35,431 bases of DNA from Spirochaetes bacterium GWB1_36_13 (GTDB taxonomy: Bacteria > Spirochaetota > GWB1-36-13), in assembly GCA_001829155.1 (NCBI GenBank), contig MIAO01000122.1, positions 1 to 35,431 of the forward strand, read 5' to 3'. Position 1 is the first letter of the stretch, and every line of letters starts with the position of its first letter. The notes beneath the pieces were generated by a model. The model was not told the DNA's origin. It searched no databases and saw only the letters and a program-made list of their open reading frames with translations. Positions 17,311 to 26,344 of the stretch are shown in pieces. Both the position numbers and the translations under genes were made by a program.

Positions 17311-19026
17311 ATGTTTTTACCCGTCAATCTTGATGAGATGAAAAAAAAAGGATGGGAGCAGTGCGACTTTATTCTGGTTACTCCCGATGCCTATGTGGAT
17401 CATCCGTCTTTTGCCATGGCTGTTTTGGGGCGTTTTCTGGAAAAAAACGGGTATAAAGTGGGTATTCTTTCCCAGCCCGGATGGCAGGACCCGAAATCTT
17501 TTTTATCCCTTGGAGAGCCGAGACTGGCGTGGGGAGTATCGGGCGGCAATGTGGACTCAATGGTATTAAACTATACGGCCAATAAAAAAAGGCGGATGGA
17601 AGATGAATACAGTGAAAACGGAAACGCTTTTTTTGCCGGAACCGAAAAATCCATTAAAAATAAAATAAGACCCGACCATACGGTACTGGTTTATACCAAT
17701 GCCATCCGTCAGATTTCAAAAAATAAACCTATTATCATAGGGGGGCTTGAAGCTTCTTTAAGGCGGCTTGCACATTACGACCACTGGTCGGAAAGTGTGA
17801 AAAGAAGTATTTTATTTGATGCGAAAGCGGATATTTTAGGCTATGGAATGGGCGAGTACCCTCTTTTGGAAATCCTTCAAAACCTTGAAAAACAAATACC
17901 TTGTTCAGCGCTTCAAATTGCTTCGACAGCGGTGATTCGAAGCAGTTTAGACAGTCTTTCGGATTATCTGATTCTGCCTTCTTATGAAGAAGTCAAAAAA
18001 GACAAAAAAGCTTTTGGAGAAGCTTACCGTATTTTTTATGAGAACAAGGATCAAAAAATCCTGGTTCAAAAACAAGATACCCGTTATCTGGTTCAATTTC
18101 CAAGAAGAGAGATGAGGAGGGAGGAACTGGATCAAATTTATGACCTGCCTTTTGAAAGAAATCCTCATCCCGTTTATAAAAACCCGATTCCAGCCTTTGA
18201 TATGATCAAAGAATCCGTTACTTCCCACAGGGGTTGTTTTGGAAACTGTTCTTTCTGCTCAATCACATTTCATCAGGGTTCAAAAATTATTTCAAGGACG
18301 CCTGATTCAGTCTTGAATGAAGTCAAAAAACTGAGTCAAATGAGTTATTTTCATGGAGCGGTCAGTGATATTGGCGGACCTTCCGCCAATATGTATGCAA
18401 GTTATTGTAAAATAGGGGGCTGCGCTTCTTTCGAGTGTTTGAATCAGAATGGGAAAGCCTGCCGAAATCTGGTGTCAGGAATTCAAAACTACTCTGAGCT
18501 TTTAAAAAAAGCCTGCCTGGTCAATGGGGTCAAGCATGTTTTTATCGGTTCGGGGCTCCGGTTTGATCCGGTTTTAATGGATGAAGGCTTTTTAACTCAA
18601 GTAATTGAAAAACATACTTCCGGTCAGTTGAAAATCGCTCCGGAATCGGGAAGTGATAAAGTTTTAAAACTGATGAAAAAACCAGCAAAAGAAGTTTTTG
18701 AAGAGTTTAAAAAAATTTTTGACCGGATTCTAAAAAAGCTTCATTTAAGAAAACGGCTGATCCCTTATATTATCATCGGGCATCCGGGAGAAGGGGAGAA
18801 GGAGGTTTTGGAAACGCTTTCTTTTTTGAAAAAAAACGAGCTGGAAGGCAATCAGTTTCAGATTTTCACCCCATCGCCGATGACGCTTTCAAGTACAATT
18901 TATTATCTAGGTTACAATCCTTTAACAGGTGAGGAAATTAAAACAGAAAAACAGATGAGAGTTTTAGAATCAGCCAAAAAGAAACTGGTAAACCGAAATC
19001 CGGGAAAAGACTCTTATGGAAAATAA
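17311..19026 (+). CDS. YgiQ-family radical SAM protein (UPF0313)
   Basis: The 571-aa protein carries the family signatures: N-terminal LVTPDAYVDHPSFAMAVLGR, then IIIGGLEASLRRLAHYDHWS, and the radical SAM cluster motif CFGNCSFC (about residue 309 onwards; CxxxCxxC). Later blocks are GGPSANMY and IAPESGSDKVLKLMKKP. The reaction catalysed by this family is not established. It is shorter than E. coli YgiQ, lacking most of the C-terminal extension. AAAGGA lies upstream of the ATG. It overlaps the next gene by 11 bases, so the two form one operon. Confidence 0.92.
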   Translation: MFLPVNLDEMKKKGWEQCDFILVTPDAYVDHPSFAMAVLGRFLEKNGYKVGILSQPGWQDPKSFLSLGEPRLAWGVSGGNVDSMVLNYTANKKRRMEDEYSENGNAFFAGTEKSIKNKIRPDHTVLVYTNAIRQISKNKPIIIGGLEASLRRLAHYDHWSESVKRSILFDAKADILGYGMGEYPLLEILQNLEKQIPCSALQIASTAVIRSSLDSLSDYLILPSYEEVKKDKKAFGEAYRIFYENKDQKILVQKQDTRYLVQFPRREMRREELDQIYDLPFERNPHPVYKNPIPAFDMIKESVTSHRGCFGNCSFCSITFHQGSKIISRTPDSVLNEVKKLSQMSYFHGAVSDIGGPSANMYASYCKIGGCASFECLNQNGKACRNLVSGIQNYSELLKKACLVNGVKHVFIGSGLRFDPVLMDEGFLTQVIEKHTSGQLKIAPESGSDKVLKLMKKPAKEVFEEFKKIFDRILKKLHLRKRLIPYIIIGHPGEGEKEVLETLSFLKKNELEGNQFQIFTPSPMTLSSTIYYLGYNPLTGEEIKTEKQMRVLESAKKKLVNRNPGKDSYGK

Positions 19027-20257
19027 ATTATACCCTCCCGTACGATTTATCGTTATTTCGGATCTGCATTATTACTCTAAAATACTGGGGATAGAAGGGA
19101 AAGAATTTGAAAGGTATAAAGACAATGACCCGAAATTTCTTGAAAAAAGCGAAGAAGTAATCGATCAATTATTGGCAGAAATAAAAAAAGAAGAAGCGGA
19201 TTTTATCCTGATAGCCGGAGACCTGACGAAAGACGGCGAAAAAATCTGTCATCTCAAACTTCTGGAAAAATTACAAAAACTCAAAGATTCAGGTGAAAAA
19301 GTATTTTTAATCAACGGAAATCATGATATTTTAAATAAAGATGCATTGTCTTTCTCGTCTTCGGGTGTGAAAAAAGTAGAAACGGTCAATGGAAAAGAAT
19401 TTGAGGAAATTTATCGGGATTTTGGCTTTCAAGATGCTTTTGAAAAAGACACGGATTCCCTCAGTTATGTGGTCGAGCCTGTGAATGGTTTGTGGGTGCT
19501 GGCTCTGGATTCCTGTCTCTGGAAAAAGCAAAACCCGAATAAAAAACCGATTACAGGGGGTGAAATTTCTTTGAAAACCCTTTTCTGGGTAGAGAAAATC
19601 CTGAAAAAAGCTTCAGATGAGAAAAAATCAGTGATTGTTTTTACCCATCACGGTCTTTTTGAACACTACAAAGGAAACAAAAAATACTACCCTGAGTTTA
19701 TCCTTTCCAATCCTGAAAAACTGATTCAGCTTTTTCATTCTTATCAGGTTTCATTTGTTTTTACAGGGCATTTTCATGCACAAAATATTGCGGTGCATCA
19801 AGATGAGAAAGGTCATGAGATTTTTGATATTGAAACAGGCTCTCCCTTAACCTTTCCCTGCCCCTATCGGATTGTTGAAATCAGCCCGGACAGCGTGTTT
19901 GCTGTGATGACTAAAACAATTCAATCCATTCAAAGCGACCCGGATTGGGAAGAAACCCTTTTTCATTTTACGCTTCAAAGAGTTTATGCAAATGCAGATA
20001 AAACCCTGAAAAAATTTCTGGTGCCTTTGAAAGACAGAAAAATATTAAGTCTGGCCGCTGCAAAAGCCTATCTTTCTCATCTTGAAGGCAGTGTGAACCG
20101 GGAAAAAGTGGAAATTCCTTTCAAAAAGCTCTCTTTAAGGGGAAAAGCGGCGGCATGGATGAAAAAAGATCTGATTGAGGCATGGCAGGAAAGCCCATTT
20201 CCTGATAACAATTTTTTTTGTTATGACCTTGTGAGTCAAAAAGTCATTAAAAGCTGA
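19016..20257 (+). CDS. Calcineurin-like metallophosphoesterase
   Basis: The 413-aa cytoplasmic protein has the complete dinuclear metal motif set: ISDLH near the N-terminus, AGDLTKDG, NGNHD, FTHHG and TGHFHAQN. The first 270 residues form the phosphoesterase domain and the remainder is a helical C-terminal extension of unknown role. The substrate cannot be assigned; relatives include cyclic-nucleotide phosphodiesterases, nucleotidases and pyrophosphatases. Given two cyclase genes downstream on the opposite strand, a cyclic-nucleotide substrate is possible but unsupported. It starts within the end of the YgiQ-type gene. No signal peptide is visible. Confidence 0.87.
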   Translation: MENKLYPPVRFIVISDLHYYSKILGIEGKEFERYKDNDPKFLEKSEEVIDQLLAEIKKEEADFILIAGDLTKDGEKICHLKLLEKLQKLKDSGEKVFLINGNHDILNKDALSFSSSGVKKVETVNGKEFEEIYRDFGFQDAFEKDTDSLSYVVEPVNGLWVLALDSCLWKKQNPNKKPITGGEISLKTLFWVEKILKKASDEKKSVIVFTHHGLFEHYKGNKKYYPEFILSNPEKLIQLFHSYQVSFVFTGHFHAQNIAVHQDEKGHEIFDIETGSPLTFPCPYRIVEISPDSVFAVMTKTIQSIQSDPDWEETLFHFTLQRVYANADKTLKKFLVPLKDRKILSLAAAKAYLSHLEGSVNREKVEIPFKKLSLRGKAAAWMKKDLIEAWQESPFPDNNFFCYDLVSQKVIKS

Positions 20258-20862
20258 AATTTTTTTGCTCACAAACCCCCAGCCCCTTATCTCCCAGAGG
20301 AAGACAAGGGGAGTTTTAGGAATTAAAACATTGCTTTTCAATAACTATTCATTTAAACTACCTGACGGTAAAAAAAGAAATTAATTTCAAAATTCCTTCT
20401 ATTCAGGTTTTTAATTTTATTTTCATTTTAGCATTCATCTGCCCCTCCGTTCGGCGTCCTGCCGAAAGTCGGGAAAACTTTTTTTGTTTGAAATTCTCGT
20501 ATGCAAATCCTCCTGATTTGCAGTAAAACCATTTATTATCAAAATTTCGTTTATGATTTTTATTTCTTTAACCCTGCACGAGGCTCTTTTTCCCCGTCCG
20601 ACTTGTCCTTAAAGACTTAAGGATAAGGGGTTAGGGGGTTTGGATTTGAAAGTAGCTGGAATAGTCTTGAAATAAGATGATTTGAGTCCAATCAGATTAA
20701 ATCTTCAAGACAGTTCAAAAAAGAATGTGTTGGAAAAAACTTCCATTTTTTACCGGGTTATTGACAAAGAGATAGAAAATTATGATTTATTCTTTACTGT
20801 AAAGGATTTTTTTACTTTTTCAGGGTCGACTATCTATGATCTGCTTTAAATGTTGCATAATT
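20258..20862. other. 605-bp non-coding gap with REP-like hairpins
   Basis: The gap lies between convergent genes and has no credible ORF. It holds an inverted copy of the window's left-edge repeat (20261-20292), then CCCCTT...AAGGGG (20283-20311), a TTCGGC-GTCCT-GCCGAA hairpin (20450-20466), and CTTGTCCTTAA-AGAC-TTAAGGATAAG followed by GGGGTTAGGGGGTTTGG (about 20609-20642). The last block looks like a diverged, oppositely oriented relative of the first. The final 200 bp show nothing I can assign. Confidence 0.6.
20261..20311. repeat. REP-like repeat related to the left window edge
   Basis: The reverse complement of 20261-20292 matches bases 1-32 at 29 of 32 positions. It continues into a CCCCTT/AAGGGG stem (20283-20311). 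It begins four bases after the metallophosphoesterase stop codon, where it could also act in transcript 3'-end formation. Confidence 0.65.
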
Positions 20863-22626
20863 CTATTTAAAATCCAAGGCAATGGCTCCGTTCCAGTCTG
20901 GAGGGGGATTTTGCATGAGTTCTTCGGAGCGTTTTAAATAGAGATTGACCAGAAAATCTTTTGAGTTTAAGCGGGAAGACTCTGAAAAATACTGATGAGC
21001 CAGAAGAAAATTTCCCATTTTAAACATTTTGACCGCTTTATGATAAGAAGATAAAAAAGCCGGGTCGAATTCACCCGGAAAAAGAATGGTGTAAAGAGTA
21101 GTGGGGGTGTCTTTGCCTTTGACCATCACTGTATCCACCTCGCGGAATAAAAATTCTTTATTTTTGGCTTCTCGGTAAATCTCTTCAGACACCAGAATCC
21201 GGGTCTGATAGTATTTATTCAGGGATTCAAGCCGTGCGGCGAGGTTGACCGTATCCCCGATAGCGGTGTAGTCAAAATTATCGCTGGATCCGATGTTTCC
21301 TACAATTACTTTGCCTATATGAAGACCGATTCCGATCGAATATCCTTTTTCTCCGAAAACCAGATCCTGAAACTCTGTTTTTTTGACGAGTCGAATCATA
21401 TCAATAGCGGATTTTACAGCTCTCATCTCATTATCTTCATAGCTTTCCGGCGCCCCAAACATCGCAAAAACAGCGTCTCCAATAAATTTATTGATTTCTC
21501 CCCCGTGTTTTTTAATACAGTAGGACAATCCTGAAAAGTGAAGATTTAAAAAATCAACCGTGTTTTCAGCTGAATTGTTATTTTCAATTGAATGAAAATC
21601 CATGACATGAGAAAAAAGAACGGCTACTTCCCTTTTTTCTCCGATTTTCAGGCTTTTGAGATCGCTTCTTTGTAAAAGGTCGTCAATGACTTTCACAGGA
21701 AGAAAGCGGGAAAACAAAAAACTCAGTCTTTTTTTTGCAAATTGATTGTCTTGGTATTCGATGACCTGGTAAAATAGTTTAAATAAAAACGGGAGAAAGT
21801 TTTTAAAAAAAACAAGTTCTTCTTCTTCCATAGTGTGGGTAAAAAAAATTCCGCCGACCCGATTTTTATCTTTGGAAAAATACTCTTCCACTTCTTCTAC
21901 TCTGTCTCTTTTTTTTAAGGGAAGAGAAATTAATTTTTTATGCTCTTCCATTTTCAGATAAGAATGCTCATCCAGATAAGTGTCGAAGTTTTTAAGAAAA
22001 AAAGAAACAGCGCTGGTGTAATTGTCTTCCGGCAAAAGCGAGTGAAAAACAAGCGTGCTTTTAGAATAATAAGCAAAGCTGAAAAAAGAAAGGGAAAAGT
22101 ATTCGTAAAACATCGATGCAATATTTTCAAAAAAAGAAGCAAAGTTTTCAATACTGGTGATTTTTTCTATGATTTTATCGTACAAAAAAGAATGGTAAAA
22201 ATAAGTGTTCAAAATTTTGAGTATATTTTTTTCTACGCGTTCTTTTTTTTCCTGATCACATACAACTGGTTTTTTTTTCAGCATTTTCAGGACAGAGGGC
22301 AGCAGTTCTTCAATAGAGTTTTTTTGAAATAAAATCATTTTATCCACATCACTGAAAAAAATATTTTCTTTTTCCCTTTTATCAAATAACAGCATAATAA
22401 TGGGAATGTCTAAAGATTTTAATAAATAAATCACTAAAAAAATAGGAATATCATAGATATGGGAATCGATAATCACCAAATCCGGATTAATTTCTTTGAT
22501 ACTGTTTAATCCTATTTTTGCCTGATAAAAATAAAAGACTTCCATTTCCTGTGTCTGGAGTTTTTTGTCGATCCAGTCTGCGGCTTTTGGAGAAGAAAGT
22601 ATTGATAAAATCTTTTTTTTCATCAT
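20863..22626 (-). CDS. Class III nucleotidyl cyclase B, receiver-like N-terminus, first metal Asp replaced by His
   Basis: The 587-aa protein has a receiver-like domain (1-120; PDLVIIDSHIYD keeps a candidate phospho-Asp, but the acidic pair after strand 1 is lost), a GAF-like middle (about 135-310), the linker LPVKVIDDLL, and a class III cyclase domain (about 330-510). In the catalytic domain the first metal ligand, Asp in almost all active enzymes, is His340 (VLFSHVMDF; codon CAT at 21607-21609). The second metal Asp384 (GDAVFAMFG) is present, as are Lys380, Thr454 (adenine-type pair), Asn461 and Arg465 (GDTVNLAARLE). A short helical tail follows. ATG 22626 or 22623 fits better than the TTG at 22647. 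The gene follows cyclase A with one base between. Alone it should be inactive or weak; it complements cyclase A. Confidence 0.88.
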   Translation of the reverse strand: MMKKKILSILSSPKAADWIDKKLQTQEMEVFYFYQAKIGLNSIKEINPDLVIIDSHIYDIPIFLVIYLLKSLDIPIIMLLFDKREKENIFFSDVDKMILFQKNSIEELLPSVLKMLKKKPVVCDQEKKERVEKNILKILNTYFYHSFLYDKIIEKITSIENFASFFENIASMFYEYFSLSFFSFAYYSKSTLVFHSLLPEDNYTSAVSFFLKNFDTYLDEHSYLKMEEHKKLISLPLKKRDRVEEVEEYFSKDKNRVGGIFFTHTMEEEELVFFKNFLPFLFKLFYQVIEYQDNQFAKKRLSFLFSRFLPVKVIDDLLQRSDLKSLKIGEKREVAVLFSHVMDFHSIENNNSAENTVDFLNLHFSGLSYCIKKHGGEINKFIGDAVFAMFGAPESYEDNEMRAVKSAIDMIRLVKKTEFQDLVFGEKGYSIGIGLHIGKVIVGNIGSSDNFDYTAIGDTVNLAARLESLNKYYQTRILVSEEIYREAKNKEFLFREVDTVMVKGKDTPTTLYTILFPGEFDPAFLSSYHKAVKMFKMGNFLLAHQYFSESSRLNSKDFLVNLYLKRSEELMQNPPPDWNGAIALDFK

Positions 22627-22627
22627 T

Positions 22628-24238
22628 TTATCCGTTTTTTTTATCAATATCGGGCAGAGTATAGACAGGAAATTTTTTTTCTTCCAGTTCTATATTTCCC
22701 AGATAAAGAGAATCAGTATTATTATTTAATTTTTCTTTGACTGCTTGAGAAAACAAAATAGGGGTATGAAAATTTTTAGTGGAGGCCTCTAATTCTTCTG
22801 CAATTCTCACAACATCACCTACGGCAGTGTAAGCTTTTTTTTCATTTGATCCGATTTTGCCTAAAATCAGCTCGCCGATATGGATCCCGATTCCGTTATT
22901 GACTTTCTCATCGGGTAAATACAAGCCTTCAATATCCACTTTGTTCAGCTGGCCGACCATTTTTATTGCAGCCCGCACGGCTTGAAGGGCTGGATTTTCC
23001 GCATGATTTACTCCAAATAAGGCGACCACAGCGTCTCCAATCAATTTATCGATTATTCCGCCTTCTTCCCGTATGCAGCCTACCATCAGTTCAAAATAAT
23101 TGTTTAAAAATTGAACCACATTTTCAGCTGTGTTTTTTTCTGTAATCGTGGTAAAAGAGCGGATATCTGAAAACAAAACGCAGATTTCCCTTCTTTCCCC
23201 TTTTTCATTCTCTTCTTGTTTATCAAACATTTGATTAATGATGGTTTCAGGGACAAATTTTTGAAACACTTTTTTGACTTCTGTTTTCTTTTTTTCCGCA
23301 TTTTGATAATTGAAAGCATTGCCCATAATTTTTCCGGCTTTTGATGAAAAATCCTCTAAAATATTCAAAATATTATCAGAAGTAAAAAAATGATTGATCT
23401 GACTTCCGATATGAAGCGTGCCGATGATATCATTTTCGCTATTGAATATCTGATTGTAATAATAAGAACTGACTGTCTTTTTTCTGCCGGAGGAAAGATG
23501 CTCGAAAAAAGCCTCCTGTTTTTCCAGTGAATCAATATAAATCATGTCTTTTTCAAAATAAAAATACTTTTCTATTTTTTCATAATCAGAGTTTTTAAAA
23601 TTGGAAAAATGGTTGTGAAAAGCGACTTTAAAAAAATTTTCATAGCTTTTTTCTGATATTTCCTGCTGAATCAAAATAAATGCGGCTGTTTTTTTCTCTT
23701 CTTCCAAAAAAAAGATCAGTATATCAGGAGAAATTAAGATTTTCAGTTCTTCGAAAATATGGTACACGCATTCAGATAACGAATCCATCTTTTCAAAAGC
23801 TTTAAATAAATAAGTGTTTTTGATCATTTTCTTGGAATAGTTTTCAGGAAAATCTAAAATCTCTTTGTTTCTGAGAAAATCATATAATTTTTCCAATACT
23901 TTTTCAGGAAGCTCTGATCCTTCTTTTTTTTCCGAAAGTTTTTCTTCTATCAGGGGAAGTTCAGAGTAAAGATAAATTTTATTCAACCCAAGGCTTTCAA
24001 TACGCAGTTTATCAAAGGGGAGAATCTCATCCGCCAGAATATAAATAGGGATTGAATACGGCTCCAGTAAAAAATGAAGGGTATTGGCAATAATAAAAGC
24101 ATCGGGCATTTTTTTCCCGATAAAGACAGCATCGATAAAACTATTTCTTCTTCCAGAAATAGAAAGCAGATCATATTTTTTTAAATCAAAAAAAGGATTA
24201 TTCTCATCAATGAGAAGAATCTTCAGTTTTTTCATCAT
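22628..24238 (-). CDS. Class III nucleotidyl cyclase A, metal Asps intact but transition-state Asn/Arg lost
   Basis: The 536-aa protein has a degenerate receiver-like N-terminus (1-105; LLIDEN keeps acidic residues, but the phospho-Asp position reads PDAFIIANTL), a GAF-like middle (about 130-320), the linker FVPETIINQMF and a class III cyclase domain (about 345-520). Both metal ligands are present: Asp358 (VLFSDIRSF) and Asp402 (LIGDAVVALFG), 44 residues apart as in known enzymes. Lys398 and Thr471 are the adenine-type specificity pair. The transition-state residues are replaced: Asn by Arg478 and Arg by Glu482 (GDVVRIAEELEA). Homodimers should therefore be inactive. It overlaps the end of cheA by 32 bases and is followed directly by cyclase B, which supplies exactly the missing residues. 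Confidence 0.9.
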   Translation of the reverse strand: MMKKLKILLIDENNPFFDLKKYDLLSISGRRNSFIDAVFIGKKMPDAFIIANTLHFLLEPYSIPIYILADEILPFDKLRIESLGLNKIYLYSELPLIEEKLSEKKEGSELPEKVLEKLYDFLRNKEILDFPENYSKKMIKNTYLFKAFEKMDSLSECVYHIFEELKILISPDILIFFLEEEKKTAAFILIQQEISEKSYENFFKVAFHNHFSNFKNSDYEKIEKYFYFEKDMIYIDSLEKQEAFFEHLSSGRKKTVSSYYYNQIFNSENDIIGTLHIGSQINHFFTSDNILNILEDFSSKAGKIMGNAFNYQNAEKKKTEVKKVFQKFVPETIINQMFDKQEENEKGERREICVLFSDIRSFTTITEKNTAENVVQFLNNYFELMVGCIREEGGIIDKLIGDAVVALFGVNHAENPALQAVRAAIKMVGQLNKVDIEGLYLPDEKVNNGIGIHIGELILGKIGSNEKKAYTAVGDVVRIAEELEASTKNFHTPILFSQAVKEKLNNNTDSLYLGNIELEEKKFPVYTLPDIDKKNG

Positions 24239-26342
24239 TCATCCCTAATAATTGTTTTATATCTTCAATAAAAATATCTCGATCAAAATCAGCTTTGAAA
24301 TGAATCTGATCGGCTCCGGCTTTTTGATAAAAATCCCTGTCAATCGCTTCTTGAGAAGGTGCAAGGACGACAATCGGGGTTTTTTCATATCCGTTTACTT
24401 TCCTGCAGTTTTCAATAAAGGTCAAGCCGTCCATTCTCGGCATATTGGTGTCGGTAATAATCAAATGATAGTTTTTTCCCTTTATTTTCTGAAGTCCCTC
24501 AATTCCGTCAATTGCTGTTTCCACTGAAAAACGATTTCTCTTGAGCATAACAGTTGTGATCTCACGGTTGACAGCACTGTCATCAATGATGAGAACCGAT
24601 TTATATGAAATATTATTTTCTGAATATTGTTCTTTATAATCAATATTTTTTGTTTCTTTGAGCATCTGAATAATTTTAGGAATATAAAGGATATTGACGA
24701 TTTTAAAATCTTCATCAAAGACAATACCCTGAAGCGCTGAGATTGATTGAAGAAGCTGAGGAAGCGGTTTATAGATGGCGACTGTATGATACAAGACTTC
24801 ATCCACAATAATTCCAATAGTCTCATTATGGGATTTTACAATGAGAAGCGGAAATTTAGTTGAAGAAGAATTTTTTCCTTCTGAAAGAGCGGTTAAAGGA
24901 TAAACAGGAACAATATCTTTTCGAAGCTTGACCGCCTGCATAGTGCTTAAGTCTAAAATATCATTTTGATGCACAATCAGTATTTCTGAAATATAAATAG
25001 AAGGGATAAAAAATTTCTCGCCGCCCGATTTGATAAAATATCCATAGAAAGTAGTCAGGGATTTAGGAAAAGAAAGATGAAACCGAACCCCTTGAGTTTT
25101 TCTGTTTTTCAGGCTGATTTTTCCTTTGATCGCTTTTATGCTTTTGATTGAGTCCGATAGCCCGAATCCTTTTCCTTCTTGATTGTGAGCAGCCGTAATA
25201 CCTTTGATAAACAAAAGCCGGTTTAATTTTTCAGGAATGGTTTTCAAAATCTGATTTTTCCGGTGGGGAAAAAGCTGGATAGCGGATTGGCGGATTGCAT
25301 CATAGTGAATCCCGTTCCCGTCGTCTTCAACGATTAATCTGATTCTTCCGCTGGATTCAAAAGCCCTGATCTGGAGCTTCCCCTGTCTTTTTTTCCCTTT
25401 CGACTCTCTTTCCTCAGGGCGTTCTATTCCATGTTCAATTGCATTGGTAACAATATTGAGAAGAGGTATTTTTAAATTTTCTAAAATAATTTTATCCACC
25501 ATAATAGAGTTATGAATTGTGTTCAATTCTATTTCTTTATTGAATTCCTGGGCAGTTTTCAAAGCTATTAGCTGTATTTCATCTGTCAGAAGCGAGAGAG
25601 GAACCATACGGAGGGAAAGGATATATTCCTGCATCTGAAAACTTGAGGTATCCAATTTTAAAATATAGCTGTTTATTTCATTTTCAATTAATTCCAGTTT
25701 TTTTTGTTCTCTTTTAAAGTCGTCAGCGGTGGTCTGAGGATGGTTTAAAAGTTTTTTAAAATTGGCTCCAAACTGGTAAATTTCTTCTATCTTTTTCTTC
25801 ATTTGATACTGAGTGAGGATCAGCTCGTTCAATTTTACGACAATATTGTCGATGGTCTTGATCTGGACAGGAACCTGTTGGGTAAGATCTATTTTTACTT
25901 CATCTTCTTTTTCTGCCCTTTTGAGTTTAAAACTCACAATATCTTTCATATAAGTTTCATCCACATCGACTACGGTGCCGGAGGCGGCTTTATTCAGCAT
26001 TTCCAGTATTTTTTCAATAGAGGCGTGAAATTCAGGGTCGTGAATGGAAGATAATAATTGTTTAATATACACTTTTGCGATCAGGATAATATCAAAAAAG
26101 TTTTGAGTAACCGGAGCTTGAAGATAATCAATATGCTCAAAAAACAAAACCATAGCCTGAGATAATTTATGAATCAAAGGATATTCGTTGAAAGAAGCCA
26201 GCCCTTGAATATTTTGAAATAAATTTTTAACCATAAAAACAGGAAGTTTTTCAATTTCCTGAGTATTTACTAAAATACTTTCTATTTCTTCTAAATTTTC
26301 TTCCATTTCTTCGATAAAATCTTCTTCTCTGATTTCCAGCAT
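24207..26342 (-). CDS. cheA: CheA-type histidine kinase fused to a receiver; HPt histidine missing
   Basis: The 711-aa protein has an HPt-like domain (1-125), a dimerisation helix pair, HATPase (N box NIVTNAIEHGIE near 295, DDGNGI near 342, GKGFGLSD near 390), a CheW-like domain (about 430-560) and a C-terminal receiver (about 578-700; IIDDS, ITDTNMPRMDG, FKADF). The HPt sequence FQNIQGLAS aligns with FRAAHSIKGG of E. coli CheA, putting Gln46 (codon CAA) at the phosphorylated His48, and the conserved Lys is lost too. ATP-binding motifs look intact. The receiver keeps its phospho-Asp and Lys, but the switch Thr position reads LAPS. ATG 26342 is placed by AGGAG; the GTG at 26348 is too close to it. 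The central kinase of the operon, it may signal by conformation or phosphorylate another protein. Confidence 0.92.
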   Translation of the reverse strand: MLEIREEDFIEEMEENLEEIESILVNTQEIEKLPVFMVKNLFQNIQGLASFNEYPLIHKLSQAMVLFFEHIDYLQAPVTQNFFDIILIAKVYIKQLLSSIHDPEFHASIEKILEMLNKAASGTVVDVDETYMKDIVSFKLKRAEKEDEVKIDLTQQVPVQIKTIDNIVVKLNELILTQYQMKKKIEEIYQFGANFKKLLNHPQTTADDFKREQKKLELIENEINSYILKLDTSSFQMQEYILSLRMVPLSLLTDEIQLIALKTAQEFNKEIELNTIHNSIMVDKIILENLKIPLLNIVTNAIEHGIERPEERESKGKKRQGKLQIRAFESSGRIRLIVEDDGNGIHYDAIRQSAIQLFPHRKNQILKTIPEKLNRLLFIKGITAAHNQEGKGFGLSDSIKSIKAIKGKISLKNRKTQGVRFHLSFPKSLTTFYGYFIKSGGEKFFIPSIYISEILIVHQNDILDLSTMQAVKLRKDIVPVYPLTALSEGKNSSSTKFPLLIVKSHNETIGIIVDEVLYHTVAIYKPLPQLLQSISALQGIVFDEDFKIVNILYIPKIIQMLKETKNIDYKEQYSENNISYKSVLIIDDSAVNREITTVMLKRNRFSVETAIDGIEGLQKIKGKNYHLIITDTNMPRMDGLTFIENCRKVNGYEKTPIVVLAPSQEAIDRDFYQKAGADQIHFKADFDRDIFIEDIKQLLGMNDEKTEDSSH

Positions 26343-26344
26343 GA

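Noticed and set aside
20450-20642. Small RNA gene in the 605-bp gap
   Set aside because: Hairpins are present but no promoter-terminator arrangement is convincing; REP-like repeats explain them better.
21940-22332. 130-codon plus-strand ORF opposite cyclase B
   Set aside because: It is antisense to a well-supported gene and its Phe/Lys-rich composition reflects the AT-rich opposite strand.
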